Assembly (NCBI RefSeq): GCF_904063065.1
Contig: NZ_CAJFCL010000005.1
Span: forward strand, 62,001-126,000
Direction of reading: 5' to 3'
DNA: 64,000 bases
DNA from: Pseudomonas paraversuta
GTDB taxonomy: Bacteria > Pseudomonadota > Gammaproteobacteria > Pseudomonadales > Pseudomonadaceae
Shown here: one piece after another, positions 27,179-35,477 of the stretch
Numbering within the stretch: position 1 is the stretch's first letter
Layout: each line of letters opens with the position of its first letter
Position numbers and translations under genes: made by a program
The notes under the pieces: model-generated
The model's database searches: none
The model's input: only the letters and a program-made list of their open reading frames with translations
What the model was told of the DNA's origin: nothing

Positions 27179-28600
27179 ATGAGTGGACAAACCTCGCATT
27201 CGGGCGAGCTTAAACGCGGCCTGAAAAATCGTCATATCCAGCTGATTGCCCTTGGTGGCGCGATTGGTACCGGCCTGTTTCTCGGTTCTGCCGGGGTACT
27301 GAAATCGGCCGGCCCGTCAATGATTCTGGGTTATGCGATCTGCGGCTTCATTGCCTTTATGATCATGCGCCAGCTGGGCGAAATGATCGTCGAAGAACCG
27401 GTAGCCGGCTCTTTCAGCCACTTTGCCCATAAATACTGGGGCGGCTTTGCCGGCTTCATGTCGGGCTGGAACTGCTGGGTGCTGTATATCCTGGTGGGCA
27501 TGTCGGAGCTGACAGCTGTCGGTAAATACGTGCACTACTGGTGGCCCGAGATCCCGACCTGGGCTTCGGCAGCAGCCTTCTTTGTCCTGATCAACGCGAT
27601 CAACCTGACCAACGTCAAAGTATTTGGCGAGGCCGAGTTCTGGTTCGCAATCATCAAGGTGGTGGCCATTGTCGGCATGATCGCCCTGGGCAGCTATTTG
27701 CTGGTCAGCGGCAGCGGTGGCCCCCAGGCATCGGTGAACAACCTGTGGGAGCACGGCGGGTTCTTCCCCCATGGCATCACCGGTCTGGTAATGGCCATGG
27801 CCTTTATCATGTTCTCCTTCGGCGGCCTGGAAATGCTCGGCTTTACCGCAGCAGAAGCCGACAAACCGCGTACCGTAATCCCCAAGGCGATCAATCAGGT
27901 GATCTACCGCATCCTGATTTTCTACATCGGTGCTCTGGTGGTTCTGTTGTCCCTGACCCCGTGGGATTCGTTGCTGGAAACCCTGAATGCCGGTGGCGAC
28001 AGCTACAGCAGCAGCCCGTTCGTGCAGGTGTTCTCGATGCTGGGCAGCAACACCGCTGCACACATCCTCAACTTCGTGGTCCTGACCGCTGCATTGTCGG
28101 TGTACAACAGCGGCACCTACTGCAACAGCCGGATGTTGCTGGGTATGGCGCAGCAGGGTGATGCACCTAAAGTGCTGTCAAAAATCGACAAGCGCGGCGT
28201 GCCGGTCAACTCGATTCTGGCTTCGGCAGCGGTGACGGTAATTGCGGTTCTGCTCAACTACCTGATGCCCCACGATGCGCTGGAACTGCTGATGTCGCTG
28301 GTAGTGGCCACGCTGGTGATCAACTGGGCGATGATCAGCTTCTCGCACTTCAAGTTCCGCCAGCACATGGACAATACCGCGCAAACGCCGCTGTTCAAGG
28401 CGCTGTGGTATCCATACGGCAACTACATCTGCCTGGCATTCGTGGCGTTCATTCTGGTGATCATGTTGCTGATCCCCGGCATTCGCGTATCGGTGTATGC
28501 GATTCCGGTGTGGGTAGCCTTCATGTGGCTGTGTTACCTGATCAAGAACAAGCGCGCGCTGCAGGCATCGGCAGCAGCTTGCAGCCCGGCTGCCAAGTAA
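27179..28600 (+). CDS. aroP: Aromatic amino acid permease AroP-type (APC superfamily)
   Basis: A 473-aa amino acid:proton symporter of the AAT/APC family with 12 hydrophobic spans. Signatures are LKNRHIQLIALGGAIGTGLFLGS at helix 1, ISGWNCWVLY-like MSGWNCWVLYILVGMSELTAVGKY in helix 3, and FSFGGLEMLGFTAAEADKPR after helix 6. These resemble AroP/PheP rather than GabP or LysP. It starts at ATG 27179 (MSGQTSHSGELKRG), with GGGA 10 nt upstream. The phh genes nearby and the shared candidate PhhR half-sites support phenylalanine/tyrosine uptake. Confidence 0.85.
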   Translation: MSGQTSHSGELKRGLKNRHIQLIALGGAIGTGLFLGSAGVLKSAGPSMILGYAICGFIAFMIMRQLGEMIVEEPVAGSFSHFAHKYWGGFAGFMSGWNCWVLYILVGMSELTAVGKYVHYWWPEIPTWASAAAFFVLINAINLTNVKVFGEAEFWFAIIKVVAIVGMIALGSYLLVSGSGGPQASVNNLWEHGGFFPHGITGLVMAMAFIMFSFGGLEMLGFTAAEADKPRTVIPKAINQVIYRILIFYIGALVVLLSLTPWDSLLETLNAGGDSYSSSPFVQVFSMLGSNTAAHILNFVVLTAALSVYNSGTYCNSRMLLGMAQQGDAPKVLSKIDKRGVPVNSILASAAVTVIAVLLNYLMPHDALELLMSLVVATLVINWAMISFSHFKFRQHMDNTAQTPLFKALWYPYGNYICLAFVAFILVIMLLIPGIRVSVYAIPVWVAFMWLCYLIKNKRALQASAAACSPAAK

Positions 28601-28616
28601 GCTGAGCGATAAACCC

Positions 28617-28647
28617 AAACCCGGCCATTGCGCCGGGTTTTTGGTTT
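28617..28647 (+). terminator. Rho-independent terminator of aroP
   Basis: AAACCCGGC (28617-28625), loop CATTGC, then GCCGGGTTT (28632-28640), followed by TTGGTTT. It starts 17 bp after the aroP stop. Confidence 0.85.
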
Positions 28648-28687
28648 GTGGGGTATCCTGCAAGCCCTGAAGACGGACCCATTTTTG

Positions 28688-29101
28688 ATGCTGGTGATTT
28701 CCAACAACGTTCATATTCCCGATAACGAGATCGAGCTGACAGCCATTCGTGCTCAAGGCGCAGGCGGGCAGAACGTCAATAAAGTCTCAAGCGCGATGCA
28801 CTTGCGCTTCGACATAGCCAACTCGTCCTTGCCGCCGTTTTATAAAGAACGGCTGCTGGCGCTGCGTGACAGCCGCATTACCAGCGATGGCGTGCTAATC
28901 CTCAAGGCACAGCAATATCGCACTCAGGAACAGAACCGGGCGGATGCCCTGGAGCGCTTGGCAGAATTGATCATCAGCGCCACCAAGGTCGAGAAAAAAC
29001 GCCGCCCGACCAAGCCGACCTTAGGCTCGAAAAAGCGGCGGCTGGAGTCCAAGACCAAGCGTGGCAGCATCAAGGCCGGGCGGGGCAAGGTGGATTTCTG
29101 A
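28688..29101 (+). CDS. arfB: Alternative ribosome-rescue factor ArfB (YaeJ), peptidyl-tRNA hydrolase
   Basis: A 137-aa codon-independent release factor that frees stalled ribosomes. The catalytic GGQ motif lies in [21 protein letters not shown] (Gly26-Gly27-Gln28), in a class-I release-factor domain. A lysine/arginine-rich tail ([19 protein letters not shown]) inserts into the empty mRNA channel. ATG 28688 matches the family start [12 protein letters not shown]. An upstream in-frame start at 28628 lies inside the aroP terminator and is unlikely. Confidence 0.93.
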   Translation: MLVISNNVHIPDNEIELTAIRAQGAGGQNVNKVSSAMHLRFDIANSSLPPFYKERLLALRDSRITSDGVLILKAQQYRTQEQNRADALERLAELIISATKVEKKRRPTKPTLGSKKRRLESKTKRGSIKAGRGKVDF

Positions 29102-29136
29102 ACCTGTCACTTCTATCTCGTGAGCTGCTGCAACCT

Positions 29137-30324
29137 TTACGCAGGCCTTAAGCGCTTGGCCTGACGGTACAAGTAAACACTCAGTAACAGCCCGCCAAAC
29201 GCCGCCATTGCCGCGAACAGAAAGATCGAGGCAAAGCCAAAGCCTGCGGCTACAGCGCCGACCAGTGGCCCGGTAATGCCCAGTGACAGGTCAATAAACA
29301 GTGAGTAAGCACCCACCGCCGCCCCGCGGCTGGAGGCTGGCACCAGATTCACGGCTTCAACCCCCAGTGCCGGGAATACCAGCGAGAAGCCGAAACCGCT
29401 GAGTGCCGCGCCGGCCAGTGCCAGCTCGGGGCTGGGTGCCAGCCACAGCAGCAATAGGCCCAGGGTTTCGACGCTCAAGCAGGCAATTGCCACCCGAAAG
29501 CCGCCGATACGGTTGATCAGGTTGCCGAACAGCAGTCGGGCGCCGATAAAGCTGGCCCCGAACAGACTCAGGCACAGTACGGCGTTGTCCCACTGGTTGG
29601 TGGCGTAGTACAGGGTGATAAAGGTGGCGATGGTGCCGAATCCTATCGAACCCAGCGCCAGGCCTGCGCCGTGGGGCAGTACCCGGCCCAGGACATGCAG
29701 GAACGGCAGGCGCACGCCGCTGACAATGGGCGCGGCGCGTTTCGGCCAGGCCAGCAGCAGGCCAACTATGGCCAGGGCAATAATGCTCGCGCCCATGCTC
29801 CACATACCCCAATGGCTGACCATCAGCACGCCCAGCGGTGCACCTATGGCAATGGCGCCATAACTGGCGATGCCATTCCAGGAAATCACCTTGGCCGTGT
29901 TTTGTGCGCCGACCCGGCCAATGCCCCAGCCGATGGCCCCTGAGCCGACCAGGCTTTCAGCACTGCCCAGCACCAGCCGGCCGATCAGCAGGCAGGTCAG
30001 GCTCAGGGCCGGCATGGCCGCCGTCCACGTGGACGCCAGCATCAATACACCGCTCAGGCCGCAGCCGGCCAGGCCATACATGACGGCGCGTTTACTGCCG
30101 CGATTATCGATGATGCGGCTGGCATAAGGACGGCTCAGCAGCGTGGCCAGATATTGCACGCTGATCACCAGTCCGGCGATGACTGTGCCGTAGCCCAGGT
30201 GGTTGTGTACGTATCCGGGCAATACAGCCAGCGGAATGCCGATATTCATATAGCCGATAAAGGTAAACAGAACGATGGAAACCACTTGTAGCGTGATCGC
30301 CATTGGACGCTGTGTTTCAGGCAT
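29137..30324 (-). CDS. MFS transporter (YhhS/YfcJ-like)
   Basis: A 395-aa, 12-span major facilitator transporter. The family loop between spans 2 and 3 reads [17 protein letters not shown], and repeated glycine-rich spans ([20 protein letters not shown]) resemble the UPF0226/YhhS-YfcJ group. I prefer ATG 30324 ([13 protein letters not shown]), which has GCAGGA about 10 nt upstream, over the 413-aa version at 30378. It probably exports small molecules; substrates are unknown. The 3' end is convergent with arfB. Confidence 0.85.
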   Translation of the reverse strand: MPETQRPMAITLQVVSIVLFTFIGYMNIGIPLAVLPGYVHNHLGYGTVIAGLVISVQYLATLLSRPYASRIIDNRGSKRAVMYGLAGCGLSGVLMLASTWTAAMPALSLTCLLIGRLVLGSAESLVGSGAIGWGIGRVGAQNTAKVISWNGIASYGAIAIGAPLGVLMVSHWGMWSMGASIIALAIVGLLLAWPKRAAPIVSGVRLPFLHVLGRVLPHGAGLALGSIGFGTIATFITLYYATNQWDNAVLCLSLFGASFIGARLLFGNLINRIGGFRVAIACLSVETLGLLLLWLAPSPELALAGAALSGFGFSLVFPALGVEAVNLVPASSRGAAVGAYSLFIDLSLGITGPLVGAVAAGFGFASIFLFAAMAAFGGLLLSVYLYRQAKRLRPA

Positions 30325-30364
30325 GGGGTAGGGGTCCTGCGGGGTGCGGTTGGGTGCAGATTGA

Positions 30365-30541
30365 TTATAGCGGCGCAACCAGTTGTGTCGCGATCAGGGC
30401 GGCCAGGGCGTTTTCCTTGGTGCCAAAACGTTTGAGCAAGGTGGCTTGCTTCTCTGGTGTGAGGCGCTCCCAAAGGACGATGATTTTCTCGGCGGTGCCG
30501 ATCAAAACGCTGGCTTGGGTTTCGCTGAAGGTATCGGTCAC
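30365..30541 (-). CDS. 58-aa hypothetical protein, helical and soluble
   Basis: GTG 30541 to TAA 30365-30367 encodes 58 residues, starting [20 protein letters not shown] and continuing with [20 protein letters not shown] and [17 protein letters not shown]. The composition is protein-like (heptad-spaced Leu/Ile, LTPEKQ helix cap) with no low-complexity stretch. CCTCCCAGGATTACAGC gives a purine AGGA 8-10 nt before the GTG. It sits 40 bp upstream of the MFS gene on the same strand. I seem to recall near-identical short proteins in other pseudomonads but cannot verify this. Function unknown. Confidence 0.65.
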   Translation of the reverse strand: MTDTFSETQASVLIGTAEKIIVLWERLTPEKQATLLKRFGTKENALAALIATQLVAPL

Positions 30542-30575
30542 GCTGTAATCCTGGGAGGGGGGTGAAGCGATTGTG

Positions 30576-30617
30576 TCAGGCGCTGTGAAAAAACCAATGC
30601 TTTTTCACACCGCCTGA
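30576..30617. terminator. Hairpin terminator between the 43-aa and 58-aa genes
   Basis: TCAGGCGCTGTGAAAAA and TTTTTCACACCGCCTGA are inverted arms with one mismatch and an 8-nt loop. Read leftward it lies 9 bp past the 43-aa gene, with an A/T-rich lower stem. Confidence 0.65.
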
Positions 30618-30625
30618 TGAAGCCG

Positions 30626-30757
30626 TCAGTCTTCGCTGTCGGCCATGAGGCTTTCAGGGGCCTCTTCCAGTGCGGGGTTTTCGCCACTGGTGTGTTCCGG
30701 GATTGGCTGATGAGCTTCTTGCAGGCTTGGGAAGGGGAGGTTTGGGATTTCGTGCAT
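30626..30757 (-). CDS. 43-aa hypothetical acidic, proline-rich protein
   Basis: ATG 30757 to TGA 30626-30628 encodes 43 residues starting MHEIPNLPFPSLQEAHQPIP and ending in an acidic ALEEAPESLMADSED. The ribosome site GAGGAG, 8 nt upstream, is one of the strongest in the window and a terminator hairpin follows, so translation is likely. Ten acidic and seven proline residues indicate a disordered peptide. It resembles no family I know. Its neighbours are the 58-aa gene and phhC. Confidence 0.6.
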   Translation of the reverse strand: MHEIPNLPFPSLQEAHQPIPEHTSGENPALEEAPESLMADSED

Positions 30758-30889
30758 CGTCGCGCTCCTCGCAAGGTGTGTTTTAAGTAGCTTGCTAAGG
30801 ATACAGGAGGGAGTGTGACAATTTGTCTTTTTCTTGGGTCTGGCGGGGATTATGTCGAACTTTTCATGTTTTCGTTGTCGCAACCAGAG

Positions 30890-30917
30890 CCTGCAGGAGC
30901 GAGCTTGCTCCTGCAGG
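30890..30917. repeat. Family-B REP palindrome after phhC
   Basis: CCTGCAGGAGC and GCTCCTGCAGG are perfect arms around GAGCTT, 12 bp past the phhC stop. It probably terminates the leftward phhABC transcript. Confidence 0.7.
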
Positions 30918-30928
30918 TTGTGGTGGGA

Positions 30929-32125
30929 CTAGCGGGTACACACCTGCGCGATGGCCTTGGCCAGCAGGCTCAGGCGTGTGCCATCGACCCCGGCCATATT
31001 GGCCCGCCCGGAGCCGACCATGTACACGCTGTGCTTTTCACGCAGCAACTGCACTTGCCCGGCAGTCAGGCCGGTGTAAGAGAACATCCCGCGTTGCTGG
31101 TTGATATGGGCAAAGTGCTCGGCCAGCCCGAACGGTGTCAACGCCTCAACCAGCCCGCTGCGCAACTGCGCGATACGGCTGCGCATGGCCTCAACTTCCG
31201 CGGCCCACTCTTGTTTGAGCTGGGAATCACCGAGAATGGTCGCGACTACGGCCGCGCCATGATCCGGCGGGTTGGACCAAAGATTACGCGCCAGGTAAGC
31301 CAGCTGGCTGCGGATGTCAGTCAGCTTTTCGGCGTCGTTGGCGCATACGATCAAGGCACCCACCCGTTCGCGATAGAGGCCGAAGTTCTTCGAGCAGGAG
31401 CTGGTGATCAGCACTTCCGGCAGCTCCCGGGCGAACAGGCGGGTGGACCATGCATCCTCTTCCAGTCCGTCGCCGAAGCCCTGATAGGCAAAGTCGATCA
31501 GTGGCAGCAGTTCGCGGCGGCGCACGACCTCCAGCACTTGCAGCCAGTCAGCCCGGGACAGGTCAAAACCGGTCGGGTTGTGGCAGCAGGCGTGCAGCAG
31601 CACCACGTCGCCCTTGGGCGCCTGCTCAAGAGCGGCAAGCATGGCGCCAACATCGAGTGTGTTGTCACTGCCCACATAGGGGTAGTGGCTGATTTTCAGG
31701 CCCGCGGCGGCGAAGATGGTTTCGTGAATCGGCCAGGTCGGATCGCTCAGCCAGATTCCGCGGCCCGGCAGGCACTGCGCGATAAAGTCTGCGCTCAGGC
31801 GCAGGGCACCGGTGCCACCCGGGGTCTGGGTTGCACCGGCACGGCTGGCTGCCAGCAAGGAGGAGTCGGCACCCAGCACCAGCTCACTGATCAATTGGCC
31901 AAAACGGCTGTCACCGTGGCCGCCGATATAGGTTTTGGTCTGCTGCTGATCCACCAGGCGCTGTTCCGCCTTCTTCACCGACTGCAAGATCGGCGTCAGG
32001 CCATTGGCGTCTTTATAGACCCCCACACCCAGGTCGAACTTGTTCGGGTTGGGGTCCTGGTTGTAAGCGTCCATCAACCCGAGAATCGGGTCGCCAGGGA
32101 CCCGTCCAATGGCTGCGAAGTGCAT
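30929..32125 (-). CDS. phhC: Aromatic amino acid aminotransferase PhhC
   Basis: A 398-aa PLP-dependent class I aminotransferase converting tyrosine and phenylalanine to their 2-oxo acids. The subfamily I-alpha features are VGVYKDANGLTPIL, HACCHNPTG, the substrate-carboxylate RERVGAL segment, and the Schiff-base lysine in SCSKNFGLYRER (K246). The close match to TyrB/AspC and its place as third gene of phhABC give the assignment. The start ATG overlaps the phhB stop (TAATG), showing translational coupling. The first residues [17 protein letters not shown] are standard. Confidence 0.95.
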   Translation of the reverse strand: MHFAAIGRVPGDPILGLMDAYNQDPNPNKFDLGVGVYKDANGLTPILQSVKKAEQRLVDQQQTKTYIGGHGDSRFGQLISELVLGADSSLLAASRAGATQTPGGTGALRLSADFIAQCLPGRGIWLSDPTWPIHETIFAAAGLKISHYPYVGSDNTLDVGAMLAALEQAPKGDVVLLHACCHNPTGFDLSRADWLQVLEVVRRRELLPLIDFAYQGFGDGLEEDAWSTRLFARELPEVLITSSCSKNFGLYRERVGALIVCANDAEKLTDIRSQLAYLARNLWSNPPDHGAAVVATILGDSQLKQEWAAEVEAMRSRIAQLRSGLVEALTPFGLAEHFAHINQQRGMFSYTGLTAGQVQLLREKHSVYMVGSGRANMAGVDGTRLSLLAKAIAQVCTR

Positions 32126-32481
32126 TACTTGCGACCCTCAGCGGTTTTCGCCACTTCGTCGGTGCGTGCGGCCATGATGAAGTCGTTGCGGTGCAGGCCT
32201 TTGATCGAGTGGCTCCACCAGGTCACGGTCACTTTGCCCCACTCGGTGAGCAGGCCCGGGTGATGGCCTTCAGCTTCGGAGATTTCGCCGACGGCATTGG
32301 TAAAGGCCAGGGCGAATTTGAAATTTTTGAACAGGAAAACCTTTTCCAGTTGCATGACGCCGTCGCGAACTTCGATGTTCCAGTCCGGGATCTGTTTGAT
32401 CAGGATCGGCAACTCTTCATCGCTGACCTGTGGAGCATCGGCGCGGCAGGCTTCGCAGTGGGCTTGGTTCAGTGTGTTCAT
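32125..32481 (-). CDS. phhB: Pterin-4a-carbinolamine dehydratase PhhB
   Basis: A 118-aa dehydratase that regenerates quinonoid dihydropterin for PhhA and is also needed for phhA expression in P. aeruginosa. The active-site block [21 protein letters not shown] with paired histidines is intact, as is the terminal [20 protein letters not shown] 7-residue CEACRAD N-terminal segment is typical of the family. It is coupled to phhC downstream and separated from phhA by 56 bp upstream. Confidence 0.96.
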   Translation of the reverse strand: MNTLNQAHCEACRADAPQVSDEELPILIKQIPDWNIEVRDGVMQLEKVFLFKNFKFALAFTNAVGEISEAEGHHPGLLTEWGKVTVTWWSHSIKGLHRNDFIMAARTDEVAKTAEGRK

Positions 32482-32537
32482 GGTGTATTCCTGAAGTCAG
32501 TTGTTCTTCTTGTGGAAAAAATGTTCAAAAAAACCGG

Positions 32538-33329
32538 TCAAGCCGCTTTCGGCTTGGGCGCGAACTTGGGCGCGTGCAGGCCCATGGTCATGCCTTTTTC
32601 GACCATGCCCATGATGTCCTCGTGGGCCAGATCAAACAGCCGCTTCAAGTCCGGCAGGACAAAATACAGCGGCTGCAGAATGTCGATGCGATACGGCGTG
32701 CGCATGGCTTCCAGCGGGTCGAAGGCCTGATGTTCAGGCTCTGCCGACAGGCTGTAAACCGTTTCTTTGGGTGACGAGAGAATCCCGCCGCCGTAAATGC
32801 GCTTGCCTTGTGGGGTGTCGACCAGCCCGAACTCGATGGTCATCCAGTACAGGCGGGCCAGATACACGCGCTGCTCCTTGGATGCCTGCAGGCCGAGTTT
32901 GCCGTAGGTGTGGGTGAATTCGGCGAACCAGGGGTTGGTCAGCAGCGGGCAGTGACCAAAAATCTCGTGGAAAATATCGGGTTCTTGCAGGTAATCCAGC
33001 TCTTCTGGGGTGCGAATAAAGGTCGCTACCGGGAATTGCTTGTTGGCGAGCAATTCAAAGAAGGTCTGGAACGGAATCAGCGCGGGAACGCGGGCAACTT
33101 GCCAGCCAGTGGTGGCGCCCAATACCTGATTGATTTCGCTTAATTGCGGGATGCGATCGTGGGGCAGGCCGAGTTTTTCGATGCCTTCCATGTATTCGGG
33201 GCAGGCGCGGCCTTCCAGCAGTTTCAGCTGGCGGGTAATCAAGGTATTCCACACCCCGTGTTCTTCGGGTGTGTAGTCGATAAAGCCGTTGGCATCCGGC
33301 TCGCGGGCGACGTATTTCGTTTGCTTCAT
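32538..33329 (-). CDS. phhA: Phenylalanine 4-monooxygenase PhhA
   Basis: A 263-aa bacterial phenylalanine hydroxylase: L-Phe + O2 + tetrahydropterin to L-Tyr. The non-heme iron ligands H121 and H126 (FHEIFGHCPLL) and E166 (YWMTIEFGL) are present. The regulatory ACT domain of animal enzymes is absent, as usual in bacteria. ATG 33329 (MKQTKYVAREPDANG) is the family start; the longer in-frame extension to 33407 crosses the promoter. It is the first gene of phhABC, with a divergent phhR. Confidence 0.97.
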   Translation of the reverse strand: MKQTKYVAREPDANGFIDYTPEEHGVWNTLITRQLKLLEGRACPEYMEGIEKLGLPHDRIPQLSEINQVLGATTGWQVARVPALIPFQTFFELLANKQFPVATFIRTPEELDYLQEPDIFHEIFGHCPLLTNPWFAEFTHTYGKLGLQASKEQRVYLARLYWMTIEFGLVDTPQGKRIYGGGILSSPKETVYSLSAEPEHQAFDPLEAMRTPYRIDILQPLYFVLPDLKRLFDLAHEDIMGMVEKGMTMGLHAPKFAPKPKAA

Positions 33330-33423
33330 GGGGCTCTCCGCAATGAAATCGTTTTTATTATTCGGGTTGTTGCGATGCCTTAGTGATACCCCAATTGAGT
33401 GCGTCATGCCCCTAGCCTTGAGC

Positions 33424-33470
33424 CAGTATTACTGGGATGATGCGGCTTATTCGTAAAGTTTTCGTTACGC
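33424..33470. promoter_or_regulatory. phhA promoter region: candidate PhhR box and -10
   Basis: CGTAA (33452-33456) and TTACG (33465-33469) are inverted, in TCGTAAAGTTTTCGTTACGC. On the minus strand TAATAC (33426-33431) could be the phhA -10, and it lies in the perfect palindrome CCAGTATTACTGG (33424-33436). The rest of the 305-bp phhA-phhR interval shows no other feature. Confidence 0.5.
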
Positions 33471-33634
33471 TTGTATGGTTGGGCCGTCACTCTTGAGTGT
33501 GTGACGGCTAAACTGTCAAATAATCGTGACGCTGAAATGCCCGATTTTCAAATTTCTGCACCTGTGGCAGCCGGGTTATCGGCTCCCACCCTTGTTTATT
33601 GCCCCAGCCACGCTATTTTTCCCGAGCCTGCCCC

Positions 33635-35191
33635 ATGCGTATCAAAGTCCACTGCCAAAACCGGATTGGCATCCTTCGCGACATTCTTAACCTGCTGGTT
33701 GCCTACGGCATTAACGTCAAGCGCGGGGAGGTCGGTGGCGATCAGGGCAACGCGATCTATTTGTACTGTCCGAACTTGATCAATCTGCAGTTCCAGGCCC
33801 TGCGTCCTAAGTTTGAAACCATTGCCGGGGTCTTTGGGGTCAAGCGGGTGGGTTTGATGCCCAGCGAGCGCCGGCACATGGAACTCAACGCCTTGCTCGG
33901 GGCCCTGGAGTTTCCGGTGCTGTCCATCGACATGGGGGGCTGCATTGTGGCGGCCAACCGTGCCGCCGCGCAGTTGCTCGGGGTCCGGGTGGATGAAGTT
34001 CCGGGGATTGCCCTGTCGCGCTATGCCGAAGACTTTGACTTGCCCGAACTGGTACGCGCCAACAAGTCGCGGATCAACGGCCTGCGGGTCAAGATCAAGG
34101 GCGACGTGTTTCTGGCCGACATCGCCCCGTTGCAACTGGAGCACGATGAAAGCGAGGCCATGGCCGGGGCGGTTCTGACCCTGCATCGCGCGGACCGGGT
34201 GGGCGAGCAGATCTACAACGTGCGCAAACAGGAGCTGCGTGGCTTCGACAGCATCTTCCAAAGCTCGAAAGTCATGGCTGCAGTAGTCCGCGAGGCCCGG
34301 CGCATGGCACCCCTCGACGCTCCTCTATTAATAGAAGGTGAAACCGGCACCGGCAAGGAGCTGCTGGCCCGTGCCTGTCACCTGGCCAGCCCGCGGGGAC
34401 AGTCGCCGCTGATGGCACTCAACTGTGCCGGTCTGCCCGAATCGATGGCCGAAACCGAATTGTTCGGTTACGGCCCCGGGGCCTTCGAGGGCGCGCGGGC
34501 GGAAGGCAAGCTCGGTCTGCTGGAACTGACCTCGGGCGGTACGTTGTTTCTCGATGGCGTAGGGGAAATGAGCCCGCGCCTGCAGGTCAAATTACTGCGT
34601 TTCTTGCAGGATGGCTGCTTTCGGCGTGTCGGCAGTGATGAAGAGGTGTACCTCGATGTGCGGGTGATGTGCGCCACCCAGGTCGACTTGTCCGAGCTGT
34701 GTGCCCGGGGCGAGTTCCGCCAGGACCTTTATCACCGGCTCAATGTGTTGTCGCTGCATATCCCCCCGTTGCGTGATTGCCTGGACGGTCTGGAGCCTTT
34801 GGTCGAGCATTTCCTGGATCAGGCCAGCCGGCAAATCGGTTGCCCGTTGCCACGCCTGGCACCTGCGGCCATGGCGCGGTTGAGCCACTACCACTGGCCG
34901 GGTAACGTCCGGCAGCTGGAAAACGTGCTGTTTCAGGCGGTTTCGTTGTGCGATGGCGGCATGGTCAAGGCCGAGCATATCCGCCTGCCGGACTACGGCG
35001 TGCGCCAGCCGTTGGGGGAGTTTTCCCTGGAAGGCGGGCTGGAACAGATTGTCGGACGTTTCGAGAAGTCAGTGCTGGAGCAGCTGTATTCCGAGTATCC
35101 AAGCAGCAGGTTGCTGGGCAAGCGCCTGGGGGTTTCCCACACCACCATCGCCAACAAGCTGCGTGAGCACGACATTATCAAGCCGGCCTAG
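33635..35191 (+). CDS. phhR: TyrR/PhhR-type activator of aromatic amino acid catabolism
   Basis: A 518-aa regulator. An ACT-like ligand domain (residues 1-70; RIKVHCQNRIGILRDILNLL), a PAS domain (about 78-190) and an AAA+ domain with Walker A GETGTGKE and Walker B GGTLFLDGVGEM are followed by a C-terminal Fis-like HTH (LLGKRLGVSHTTIANKL). The sigma-54 contact loop reads GAFEGA, not GAFTGA, so it should work with sigma-70 RNA polymerase, as reported for P. putida PhhR. ATG 33635 is preferred over 33599, because MRIKVHCQNR is the family N terminus. It is divergent from phhABC. Confidence 0.94.
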   Translation: MRIKVHCQNRIGILRDILNLLVAYGINVKRGEVGGDQGNAIYLYCPNLINLQFQALRPKFETIAGVFGVKRVGLMPSERRHMELNALLGALEFPVLSIDMGGCIVAANRAAAQLLGVRVDEVPGIALSRYAEDFDLPELVRANKSRINGLRVKIKGDVFLADIAPLQLEHDESEAMAGAVLTLHRADRVGEQIYNVRKQELRGFDSIFQSSKVMAAVVREARRMAPLDAPLLIEGETGTGKELLARACHLASPRGQSPLMALNCAGLPESMAETELFGYGPGAFEGARAEGKLGLLELTSGGTLFLDGVGEMSPRLQVKLLRFLQDGCFRRVGSDEEVYLDVRVMCATQVDLSELCARGEFRQDLYHRLNVLSLHIPPLRDCLDGLEPLVEHFLDQASRQIGCPLPRLAPAAMARLSHYHWPGNVRQLENVLFQAVSLCDGGMVKAEHIRLPDYGVRQPLGEFSLEGGLEQIVGRFEKSVLEQLYSEYPSSRLLGKRLGVSHTTIANKLREHDIIKPA

Positions 35192-35197
35192 GCCCAA

Positions 35198-35217
35198 TCG
35201 CCGGCAAGCCGGCTGCC
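35198..35217. repeat. Single family-A REP half-element
   Basis: CGCCGGCAAGCCGGCT, the core arm of family A, lies 7 bp after phhR and immediately before the terminator hairpin. Confidence 0.55.
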
Positions 35218-35248
35218 GCAGGGTGAGTGTGTATTTCACTCGCCCTGC
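35218..35248 (+). terminator. phhR terminator hairpin
   Basis: GCAGGGTGAGTG and CACTCGCCCTGC form a 12-nt arm pair with one mismatch around TGTATTT. There is no strong T run, so efficiency is uncertain. Confidence 0.55.
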
Positions 35249-35404
35249 AGGTGCGAGCTCTTGATTGCCGCGTCCGATGGCACAGGCCATGCCTTGCCGC
35301 TACCGGCACAATAGCGCCGTTTTTACGTCTTCAACCTGTGCTTGCACCTCCCCCGACCCGTCTTCAGGCCCCGCAGCGCGGCCATTGGCACCGTCAAAAA
35401 AAAG

Positions 35405-35421
35405 TTGGTGCGCAAATTGCT
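35405..35421 (+). promoter_or_regulatory. Candidate sigma-54 promoter of the flgF operon
   Basis: TTGGTGCGCAAATTGCT has the -24 GG (35407-35408) and -12 GC (35419-35420) exactly 10 nt apart, 56 bp before the flgF GTG. A second match with better -24, TGGCACAGGCCATGCC, lies at 35278-35293. Which is used is unknown. FleQ/FleR-dependent sigma-54 control is known for this operon in pseudomonads. Confidence 0.6.
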
Positions 35422-35477
35422 AGATGCTCTGCAGTACAGCGGTGGGCGGCAAGCGTCCGTCAGACAGAGGAAAGACT

